Assembly: GCA_003991915.1 (NCBI GenBank)
Contig: RQTK01000424.1
Span: 281,921 to 345,920, forward strand
Direction: 5' to 3'
DNA: 64,000 nucleotides
Source of the DNA: Elysia chlorotica
Taxonomy: Eukaryota > Mollusca > Gastropoda > Plakobranchidae
Below are positions 24,321 through 36,300 of this stretch, piece by piece; the first letter of the stretch is position 1; each line of letters starts with the position of its first letter. The position numbers were made by a program, and so were the translations under genes. The notes beneath the pieces are model-generated. The model saw only the letters and a program-made list of their open reading frames with translations. It searched no databases and was not told the origin of the DNA.

Positions 24321-27300
24321 CTGTAGACAAAAAGAGAGAGAAAGAGAGTTTCATTATTTTAAATATTCAAAGAAATCAAGGCAAGTACACACCATGAAAA
24401 ATGGTTATGCAAAGTTGGGAGATTAGAATGATGAAAAGGTAAATAGAGGTAAATAAAAAAAAGGTATTATCCATGTTATAAAGCAAAATACTTAGGATTT
24501 ACTAAATTGTTTCACACATAAAAAATTTGAGAAATGTTTGGACTTTGTCAACACCTTTCTTTTGATTTTTTTCAATTAAATAACTCTTATCGGATTTGTC
24601 TCTTAACTCTTATATCACAACCTAGCTACAAAATTTAAGACATTATTACTTAAATGATCCATTCCATGATGCAGTGAAAATCTGTGCTGCTTTGCTGCTT
24701 TAATGATCGCAAAAATCTTCTAAATGCCTCATCCCCTCCTCTAACAATGAAGATATCGCTGCACTGGACCTCGCATATAGCCACATCGGACTCGACGAAA
24801 TCTCGGCCGTAGTGAAGACTACCGTAGGAACCAGTCTTCTCCTTATATCAAGCCTATAAATGGACCTTGGGCCTAACGAAGAGATTTAAGGAAAACTTTG
24901 GATGTATGGATGTAACAAAGTACTGGGCTAGAGTAGTGGTTCAGATTTGCAGAGATTTCAGCAAATACGGAGCTGTGAAAAACTCTGGCGTAGCGAAGTA
25001 CAAGTGTAATGGTCGAGTTTGTGTTGAAGAGAGATCATAAACAAACATGCTTGTCATGCAAAAATGGACTGGGTACCGATGCGTATCATATAATGTGAGC
25101 GTACTGAGTGGTTATCAGATAAAGGTTCCATGCCGCCACTCCCTTCAGTAGGTAAACTTGTGCAAAAAGACAGAGCTTGTATGCATAGGTGTCTATAGAA
25201 ACGTAACTGCAATGTGCAGCACGACATAGCCATGTGCACCTCTGTCTCTCTCAAATCTAGAAATGTAACTGCAGATTAGTACTGACTTTGTTAAGATGCA
25301 TTTGATTTGGCAATGCAAAACAGAAATGGTACTTTTAGATTACTAGTCTGTAAAACACACAGGGTAAGAAATGGAGGGCATAGACAATTGTTTGTTTTCA
25401 CGGTGAGAATTTAAAACAATTGACGTAAAAATTGAATCATAAATAGGCTCGCTCGCCACCCCTTCCTCCCTCTCTCGCTCCTCCTCTTCATCTCTCTCAT
25501 TGTGTGACTGCCGGTGCTAAATCTAGATTAGAAATGCAGCACTACTTACGATCCCTGACAATGGGAAAACGAACTTTGTTTAGATGTGTTGCCACGGAGT
25601 GCTTGTATCTAGAACTTTAGAGGAGGGGAGGGCAATAAAACTGTGTGCTGCTGTGCATGGTTTCTCTCAGACCTAGATCTACTGTACATAGCATGTGCAA
25701 ACTTCATTAATGTTACTGGTCAGATCGAAACGCCAAAAACACACACATACACAGAGCCATAGGCCTAACAGATCCATTATCAGCCCTTGGTACATTTATC
25801 TTAGAGAAGGTTGGAATTGCACAGTTACTTGGGTTTATTTTCAGTTCGGTAGTGCTCATGATTGACGAGCAAAAGGGTTGAATAAACTGTTACATGTATG
25901 TCTATATGTTTCTTCAGGAAGTTTAAAGGATATACAAAGAATCGATAATCAAAGATATTTTATAATCTCAGTTGAGTCTACTCCCAGATAAATGTAGCTA
26001 TATTGTGCGCTGAATTTTCTGCCAATCGTCCCTTAAGGACCACTACTACAAGAGCATTGGCAGGGATCTTCTTGAGCACACTGTTAAGTCTCCTGTCTAT
26101 TTTCCGCATTGATCGCTGTAGACAAAAAGAGAGAGAAAGAGAGTTTTATTATTTTAAATATTCAAAGAAATAAAGGCAAGTTCACACCATGAAAGATGGT
26201 TTTGCAAAGTTGAGAGATTAGAATGATGAAAATGTAAATAGGGGACAAAAAAAAAGGTATTATCCATGTTATAAAGCAAAATACTTAGGATCTCGTACTA
26301 AATTCTTTCACACATATAAAAAATTTAAGAAATGTTTGGACTTTGTCAACACCTTTCTTTTGATTTTTTTCAATTAATTAACTCTTATCAGATTTGTCTC
26401 TTAACTGCTTACAATTTTAAAGATTGTTTATTACTAAGCAACAAAAATATCAAATCTAGAAATGTAACTGCACATTAGTACTGACTTTGTTAAGATGCAT
26501 TTGATTTGGCAATGCAAAACAGAAATGGTAGTTTTAGATTACTAGTCTGTAAAACACACAGGGCAAGAAATGGAGTGCATAGACAATTGTTTGTTTTCAC
26601 AGTGAGAATTTAAAACAATTGACGTAAAAATTGAATCATAAATAGGCTCGCTCGCCACCCCTTCCCCCCTCTCTCGCTCCTCCTCTTCATCTCTCTCATT
26701 GTGTGACGGGCCGGTGCTAAATGTAGATCTAGATTAGAAATGCAGCACTACTTTCGATCCCTGACAATGGGAAAACGAACTTTGTTTAGATGTGTTGTCA
26801 CGGAGTGCTTGTATCTAGAACTTTAGAGGAGGGGAGGGCAATAAAACTGTGTGCTGTTGTGCATGGTTTCTCTCAGACCTAGACCTACTGTACATAGCAT
26901 GTGTAAACTTCATTGATGTTACTGGTCAGATCGAAACACCACAAACACACACATACACAGAGCCATAGGCCTATCAGATCCATTATCAGCCCTTGGTACA
27001 TTTATCTTAGAGAAGGTTGGAATTGCACAATTACTTGGGTTTATTTTCAGTTCGGTAGTGCTCATGATTGACAAGCGTGAGGTTAAATAAACTGTTACAT
27101 GTATGTCTATAGGTTTCTTCAGAAAATTAAACGGATATACAAAGAATTGATAATCAAAGATATTTTATAATCTCAGTTGAGTCTACTCCCAGTCTACCGT
27201 GCTCTAGAGGGGGGGCGGTGGCCTTGGGGTGGAACATCGGCTTCCGACGCAAAAATTCAGGTTCGAGCCCTGGTGATTGCGCTTCCTACTGGTTGGGTCG

Positions 27301-30300
27301 GTGTCAATTTAATGTGACCGGCTGAGACAGGAGTCATGGTATCCCCGCCATGTCTCGTGTGTGGCAGCACATACAATTGTCAGACGTCAGTCCTGGGGCT
27401 CATCCACAATATAGCCTATATAATGCTGATGTTGGACGTTAAACCAACTTAGCTCAACTACCATGCTCTAGCACCATCAACTTTTTTTTTAAACTTTCAC
27501 TTTCAAATTCAAGATTAGCACCAATTCTTATTATTTTTTTGTTTGAAACCAAACTTTAGCTAATGGAGGAGGTAAAATCACTTCAGTAAATGGCAAAGCT
27601 GTTTTAAAACTTTCAATTATTTAGAAAGACAGCAAAAAAAAAAAAACCCACCATAAAGCCATTGTAAATTTAACTCCTGGAGAGTCAAGGTTGTTGTGTT
27701 TTTTACGACTTTGCCTGAAACAAAAACTCGGACGTAACAAAGTTTTGGAGCTGATCCACTGACATTGTTATATCTGAGGTCCATTGTATTTACCTTTACT
27801 ATTTGTTCACTCAAGATTTAGAGACCTAATGTAAAATAATTGGGAGTGAAAGTAAATTGTCAAAAGAAAAAAAAAAGAAAATTTGAAATAAAGTAAGTTC
27901 ACCTGTTTCTCTTCTAAAGAAATAGAATCATCTGATGAAAATTCACGCCACTGGGCCATGACAAACTCTTTCTTTTGGACACACTGCTTAGTTTCCCGTC
28001 TAACGTCAGAATCAGATAAAACCTGCAACTTTTCCACTGGTTCTGACTGGTATTTCTCTAACTCTTTATCAATCACACAGGCTGGAGAAGAAAAAAAAAG
28101 CAAATTGACTTGATATGAAATATTTAATTTTCTGTGTGTTCTCCTTTCCTTCACATTATTATGCTTTGAAAATTATTTTTTAGTACAAGCCATTCACAAA
28201 CTCATATGCCATAATTTCCTAATACATAGCTGACTTTTTTTCCCTCCTGTATTTGAAAATTCTGTTCTACTTTCAAAAGCAAAAAGCTGAGTCTCATCCC
28301 CTAAAAGTGATAGCGGTTTGAGAAAAGCATAGAAATGAAGCAATTTGTTGCATAACAATGTGAAATAAATAGATCGTTCTCACAGACTTGTCTTTTTGTG
28401 GCTGGCTTTTTTTTAATCCTTGAAAAAAGGTTTTGGGTGAAACCGCAAATTTTTCAAAAAGTTAAAAAATAAAAGAATTTGTGATAAGAAAGTTCATAAT
28501 TATGTTACTCCTCTGGAAAACTAGAATCTCCCGATGAAAATTCACGCCATTGAAAACAAAGCGTTAACTAACCTGTTCGGCCTGCCTCTTTGACCAAGTT
28601 GAAGAAGCTGTGTATAATGTGTACACTGTTGTCTTGGTTGAACAGACGCTCCTGCTGAGCCTTCACAAAGTTCACAGTTGATAAGGCATGAGGCTCCCCC
28701 GTGGAGGAAAGTTCTTCTGTTTGGTTTGCCTGCTTGTGGGAATCGCAGTTATTTCCCTCCCCTTCTAATTTAGCTTTCTTAGCAACAGAATGTTTTGAAT
28801 TGGTATCACTATTTGTGTCATCTGATTTTCTCTTTTGCGAAGAAGACTTTTCCGTATCACTGTCTGATGATGATGATGAGGAGGAGGAGGATGAAGACTG
28901 GTTAGATTGAAGTCTATTTTTAAAATCCTCTAGTGGTGTTTCACAGTGGTTTCCAGAATTTGTTGGAGGGCTTTTGCTACATGTCTCTTGTGATAGGGAT
29001 GGAAGTATGTTGTTTTTGCTGTTCAATCCTGAAACTGGCTTGTTTTCCGTAGCTGTTTTATCCTTATCTTCCACGCAGTTCTGCTCTACGTTCTCTGTGA
29101 CTTGTTTGCCACCACTTTTTGACCCCATGAAATATGTGTGAATATCGGGAAAATAAACACCGCTTAGTGTAGCATCTCCAAATTCAAGGCCTGAAATGGC
29201 AAAACATGAAAGAGTTTTTAAACACTATAATGCTAATTCCTTAGATATGATACATAATGGGTATAGTAATAAATAATACTGGTTGTAATAAACTGTAATA
29301 GTACTTGGGTTCTATTTAGGTTTGCTTCATGTCAGTCCAGGCCTGATCACACACACAAATAACTGAGACCTTACTCTACATCAAAGAAGTCCCATATCAG
29401 GAAGGATAGAGAAGGAAAATTATAAGATACCAAAGTTGCCTGAACTGTTTCACTTTGTTAAAATAGATTGCATGCTTCCTGAAAGAGAAGCCAGTGCACT
29501 TAGGGAAAAAAAAGGAACAGCCTTTCCTCCTGTAACTTGACCATCATTCCCCAAAAAATGTTCATGTAAAATGTAAAAATCATGCAAAGGAATTTTTTTT
29601 TAATGTTTAAAAAAGTCAACATTCTAGAGCATAAGAGCAGTTGTAGTTGTCTTAAAATAGCCTCTTGCAAGAGTTTTATAGGATATTGTCTTCAATTGCA
29701 TATGTTATATTTAAATCATAGTATTTATCATGGCCTATAAATGATTAGATCTTTATGATATGAACAGAAGTATGCATAATATAATTATTGCGGACCATGT
29801 TTGAGGTTTTGGTTTAGCAAAAAATGGAACCATATTCATTTTCATTAAATACACAGATGGATCAGTAAAAAGGGGAATCCAAAGTGGATGGGGTTTTGTC
29901 TGTTACAGTGAGAATAGGGTAATTCATGAAGAATCAGGGGCAGCTGCCATAACCACGTCCAGTATGAAGATGGAAATAGAGGCCATTACAAAGGCGTTGG
30001 AATGGATCAAGCTTACACGACCAACCACGACACACGCCGTGTTCCTCACTGATTCGCAGAGCGCCTTAAAGAAGATAGAGTGCGGGTTCATGAGGATGGA
30101 ATGGATGACAGCCATCAGACCCACTGCAATCAGTTCAATCAATCTTCTGCCCTGGTCATGCGGGGGTCAAGGGAAATGAGAGAGCAGACAAGCTGGCCGG
30201 GAATGCCACGGTGAATGGCACCCTCAGATTGGATAAGCAGGAAGTGCTAAAGGCTCTCTCTGAGCACTTGAGGAATGCAGAGGACACAGCGGCAGAGGAC

Positions 30301-33300
30301 CAGCAAGCCATCAAGAGGATGATTGAATTGGGGGTAAGGAAAGGAGAGGGACGTGGAAGACAGCTCGTTGGGAAAGATCGCAGAGTACACAACCAAGTCT
30401 TGACGGGGACTGTCAGTTTGGACACACTTCGTTGCGTGTTGCAGAGGGGAGCGGAGCACGTATGGGGTTGCCCGTTGTGCAAGGATGCTGTTCCATAGGA
30501 CAAGTAAACAAGTAAACAAGTCTACACCGACCCAACCAGTAGGGAACGCAACAGCCAGGATTCGAACTCTGGACCTTTTGCGTCGGAAGCCGATGTTCTA
30601 CTACTAGACCACCCCCCCATCCCCCCCGATACATAAAGGGTATAGTAATAAATAATACTGTTTGTAACAAACGGTAAAAGTACTTGGGTTCTATTTAGGT
30701 TTGCTTCATGCCAGTCCAGGCCTGATCACACACACAAATAGCTGAGACCTTACTCTACACCAAAGAAGTCCCATATCAGGAAGGATAGAGAGGTACAATG
30801 TATAATATACCAAACTTGCCTAAACTGTTTCACTTTGTTAAAATAGATTGCATGCTTCCTGAAAGAGAAGCCAGTACACTTAGGGAAAAAAAGGGAACAG
30901 CCTTTACTCCTGAAACTTGACCATCATTCCCAAAAAATGGGATTTGTCTGCAATGGCATGGGTTACATTTAAATCAGAGTATTTATCAGGGCCTATAAAT
31001 GATTAGATCTTTATGATATGAACAGAAGTATGCATAATATATTGCGGACCATGTTTGACGTTTTGGTTTAGCAAAAAATGGAACCATATTCATTTTCATT
31101 AAATAAAGATAAGCTGCAAAAATACAATAAATAAACATTTAAGGTATTACAGTTACAATGGTAAAAACAGTGTTAAAAGGGGTTGATAATACTACCATTT
31201 ACCTATCTTCATGCAACGAATTACCTATCTTCATGCAACGAAAGGAAAATATACATCCAACATATGATATACTAATATCTGAAAAAAATTAAGCCAACTT
31301 TAAATCAGCCATGCCTATTCGAAAATTGTTAAATGAAAAGATTTAAGCTACTCAACATATACCTATAGCAATATTATGTAGAAAGCAGTATAAACAGGTG
31401 CTAACTGGCTAGTAAAATAAAATCTTGAAGCTACAATCAGGGATGCCACCGAAGCCTGGCAAAATTTCAGGAACTTTGGTAGTGGAGAAAGGGGGGGTCA
31501 GGGAGCGGAGAATTTTCAAGATTTTCGTCCGTTTAAAGAGGCTCTGAGATGATAAATGGTAACATTTATTAAAGGAAATAGCAAGTCTCGCTATTAGATA
31601 TTTACCGATAAACAATGGGTACAACGGATTTTCTTTTATACCGGCTTCCTGTTAGATCCATTGTTTCTTGTGATATATTTATATCCGCCTCAACGAAGTT
31701 TATTTTTACTCTACATCTGCTCTTATTTCATTGCCGGTATTCAGAATTTCGGTAATTTTTAATTGTATTGCATGCGTCAATTTCACAAAAGAATAAACAC
31801 AAGTTGTTGTTTTTTTAACAAAAGATTAGAGAAACACAGTTAGCATAAATCCTGATATAGATCTAGTTAATAATGTTTTTGCGTTATACATGTACTTATA
31901 TCCGCCTCAACGAAGTTTATTTTTACTCTACATCTGCTCTAATTAATTTCATAACCGGTGATCAGAATTTCCTTAAATCTTAACGGTGTTGTGTGCGTCC
32001 ATTTCATGAAAGAATAAACATGATTTTTTTTTTTAAAGATTTGAACAAAACATGTGAATATCATACCGAAACATAATTAGCATTAATCCACATATAGATC
32101 TAGTTTATAGGAATTTAGCATTAAATTATATTAGATTCAGAATGTGCCGATCTTCCGATGTAATATAGCTATCACATAAGGTATAACTCGATTACATCTA
32201 GCTTTAGCTAGATCTTGAACTCGATTATTAACGGTACCAGAGTAGCGCGCATGTTAAATTAGCTAACCCAATTATCAATAAGCTTAGAACGGTTTGGCCA
32301 AGGCTCCGTCATTAAAATAGCCTATAGATCCAAGTCAGATCAAGCAAACCCTAGCTGGAATCACTTTGCCAGAAAAAAAAACCGCCAAGGGCTGAATGAA
32401 GATGGACAGATCGGTATTATTCGAAAGAATAAACGATGCCGATTAGGTAAACTAGAGGTTCAAGTCGGTAACCCGGATGAGGTCAACTGCAGTACCGATA
32501 AAATAGCATTATGTAAATTTAATAAACAACGAAGAGACATCGCATTTCGATAAACATTGTTCTATGCTTTTCTTTTCTATACTCGCTAACTTGAAAATTA
32601 CTCCTTTTAAGCAATTAACCGCAGTTGTATGGTAATCAGAAAAAAAGTCTTTTGCTTTAAGAGGCGGAGTTGTTGAGAAGGGTGCGTTTTCGAAATTAAC
32701 AGCGTATAATTTTCACTTTTAAAAATATGCCGAAGTATGCGAGGTGTGACCACGGAAATCGACGGATATTTGCTACTTGTGCTGGTTGAGTTCGGAGATA
32801 AACTCTCATCTGCCTGTTGAAAAAAACTAATGGTCCTCGTGACTGTGGATCTAAGCTTTGTGCAAGCAATGAGGGCTAAACGTGAAAGGTACATAGTAAC
32901 AAGTATTTCTTTTCCAAAACAAAACAAAACAAAATAAGGCGATTTCCGGAATTTTCGGGGGAAAAGTTTTCCGGACATCGGACTCAAGAGTCAGGTAGAA
33001 AAATTTCCGGAATTCCGGAAATTTCCGGAAAAGTGGCATCCCTGTACAATACCTAAACCTCCCAAAGATTGTGAATCAAAGGCATTGTGTGCTTGGAAAA
33101 GCAGCCATTCTAAAATCACTGTTCCCCAGCTTTGTCTCTCGAAATTCTACTTTCTTAAAGAATAAAAGTGACAATAGCACATGATACTTACTATACATAT
33201 CTTATTGAAAGGTAGGAGACCATGTATGTATCCAGATTTTCTCTATGTCTTAAAGTTTAGACATTTTACAACAACAACAATGAAAAAGCAACGAAGCAAT

Positions 33301-36300
33301 GAAAACACATGAATGATGAGAGGTTACAATGAGGAACTCATTTGCTTCATAAACAATGAAAACATAAGAAAATAACCAGTGTTATTTTGACCACTGAGAT
33401 AACTAACCTTTACTCAGTTTAAGTTTAACCAGATCCAGTGTGGCAGTTGCATCCTCTGCTGAGCAATGGCCACTCTTGCTAGCTTGAATAGTGCGCCTTA
33501 AAAAGACAAACAGCGATAACATAATTCAAGCGAAAAATTGTTATTTCATGATGTATATTTATTTAAATATAAAAATTAACCATTCTTTCCGCTTTAAACT
33601 TTTGCCTTCATCAATAAGTTAACTAAATACTCTTAATACATTTCTTTAAAAATCATCACCTAGATTACATTGACTCCATCCATTAACTATCCTTACGAAA
33701 TTCTCAGCCAGCCTAAGAAAAAAACTCCATCTTGAATTAGCCGTTTTCTTGAAAAGAAAAAAAAATGCTTGAACAAAGTCAATATGCAGACATAGAGATT
33801 TTCTATTATAGTAGATCGATCTATTTTTCTTTATCAGTTTTCATATGTTAGAATAATTGGACTTTTCCTAACTTTCGAGCTCCTACTCAAAGCTATAATA
33901 GTCTTTCAGCCTGTGTCAGCACAGTTTATTTAGCAACACACAGCAGCCTCTTGGTATTTAGACTCTGACTAGGTTCAGCAGTATTTAAAAAACTTTAAAA
34001 GCTAGCACAGTTGGACAAGAATTTACCCTAGAAAAAACTGAGTCAGCTTGCGTAGACCAGCTTTCACTCCCTTATGCCCAGACATGTTGAAAACAACGCT
34101 TGTGTCTATCACATAGGGGTGGAACATCTAGATTAAGAATAGAGGAGAAAAAATTGATTAATTGAAAAAAATACAATACACTTTTTTTTTATATTACTTT
34201 TTCTTTTATACAATAATTGTACTGCACTTTGCAATAAATAAAAATTAGGTATTACAATTTTTAAAAATTGGAAAAAAAAAAAATTTTTTTCATGCAGTGT
34301 AAACCTAAGAGGTCACTTCTAATGGATACATGCAAATAAATTTTGTTGTTGAGAGTGAAAGAATTTTTCCAGGAGAATTTGTCTACAATATGTAGAAGCT
34401 TATCATGAGTGTGGTTGTTACAACAGTAGATTTATTTATGCTTCCTTGCATAAAAATTTTCTTTATTTTCAATCCAATTCAAACTGGGCGGTATATTAAT
34501 ATTAAGATATAACTTCATGGAATTTCTTGAAGTCTTGTTGCAGTATTCTGTACTCAGACATATCAGCCACTCACAGTATTTTCAAGTGTACTTTAAAAAA
34601 AAAAAAAAAAGTATTGCCAATAACGAATAACCAGATGTCTCTTTCACTGGACTAAAAAGTTGTTTTACTAATATCTAGTCTTTACGTACTGACATGACTT
34701 TTTGAACATAACTTAGTGATTAATGAATACTAAATTAAATTTTTTCTTTTTGCTGCCCCTCATTCGTAACAAAAAAAAATTGGATTAAATAAAAAAAAGA
34801 TTTAAAAAAAAACGTTTTTAACTACAGCACAGTCATATTTCTAATTTACACTTTCCACATGCCAAAAAAACAAAACAAAAAACAATAACAAAATACAACT
34901 ATCAACAGGCAGAGAGCAATCTAGTTATTTATGCAGGATAAAACATTTAAATGAAATACTGATTTTTGTTTACTTTGAGTGCGAGGAGATCTGAATTGAG
35001 TGACTGGCCACACATAATAGCATCCCCTGGAAGGAGTTTTTGGATCTCCTGCTGCACATCTCCAATTGTTTTTGTCACTGGATCGAGCAATTCCTTTGTA
35101 ATACCGCTGAATCTAAAGTGACAACAAATCATGTGTAAGTTGTATTGCATGTTTCAGAATACATAAAATATGCTGGCATTAAAATGAAATAAAAGACACA
35201 CAAAAAAGGGTAAAAAATGAACTGAGTCACTTTTTTTTTTTGAATTTGCTTCCATATAGAGTAAATAATATTTCTATATTTACAATACAACCAAAATTCA
35301 AAAACACATGTACTAATCAGCTAAAGAGATTTACAGATATTTCTAAAAAAAAAAAAAAACAACGTTTAGTAGAAATGTATGTTTCATACTTTATACCTTG
35401 ACATTCAATTCAGAATAATTTGAGCAAACAAAGTAAATATAAAAACACAGTGTTTAATCTATGCACATTATAAAGAAAGGAGCAATATCAAATGTTCCTT
35501 GAACCATTCTGAAATGTTTTGAAAGTGTGTATTGTAATAGTGTTATGATGGTGGCAAGTCTGATTTGATTTGTTGAGTAAATATCCAGCTTTGGCTACAT
35601 TGCATACGGGTCCCAAGACTAATGTTTGACATACTGCCACATAGAGACTGAGTGGGGATACCAGGACTTCTCAGCTAGTCACTTTATTCTGAGACCGACC
35701 CAACCAGCAGGAGACAAGAGTCAACAAGTAAACTTGCCTGATAGAACTCGGTACCTCCCAAGTAGAAGCCCAGTGCTGTACCACTTGCCCCAATGCTAGT
35801 AATAAAAGAATCAGAAAATACAGAAAAACAATCAAAGTTCATACTTACTTTGTAAGGTAATCAAGAATCTTGTTCTTGGGCTTTACCAATTCATCATATA
35901 TTACTTGACCTTCCTCTGTCACAATGGAAACACGGGTCAACTCATTCCTTTTAGCACTGGTGAAGCACTGAAGATAGAGAATTAAAAATAGGAGTTAAAG
36001 GTTACTCATTGGATAGTCTTGGTTTGTAAGCTTTCAAAAGAGAGTAAGTTCTAATAAATTAGTTCCCCAAGCAAATACAAACATCACATCCCCAATTCGA
36101 ATTGGGATAATACAATATGTACAGAAATATAAATTCTCAGATAGGAAGTTCATAAAACATTTAAAGAAAATTAGTAAAATAAAAAAGTCAAAATCTTGAA
36201 GCTTATATAATATTTCTTTTGATTAAAACTTTGCATGCTTGAAAATTAGTAGGAAAAAGAATGAAAGTGACACCTAAAATATAATTATGGCAAATACTGA

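Larger units (their letters stand above)
24196..27190. repeat. Tandem segmental duplication carrying REXO5 last exon
   Basis: Unit A is about 24196-25986 and unit B about 25987-27190. Both start at ATAAATGTAGCTATATTG and end at GAGTCTACTCCCAG, with the internal junction at about 25986/25987. The copies match closely apart from scattered substitutions and one large difference: unit A has about 630 bp (about 24615-25250) where unit B has about 45 bp. Confidence 0.93.
29246..31105. repeat. Duplicated intron segment flanking LINE and SINE pieces
   Basis: Copy 1 (29246-29851) and copy 2 (30628-31105) share long near-identical blocks in the same order, from GATACATAA(T/A)GGG to CATTTTCATTAAATA. 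Copy 2 lacks about 110 bp present in copy 1. Between them lie an RNase H-coding LINE fragment and a reversed SINE head. All of this is inside REXO5 intron 11. Confidence 0.9.

Noticed and set aside
27208-27290. Functional tRNA gene
   Set aside because: A and B boxes are present but the anticodon arm does not fold and the sequence continues into a SINE body with target duplications outside.
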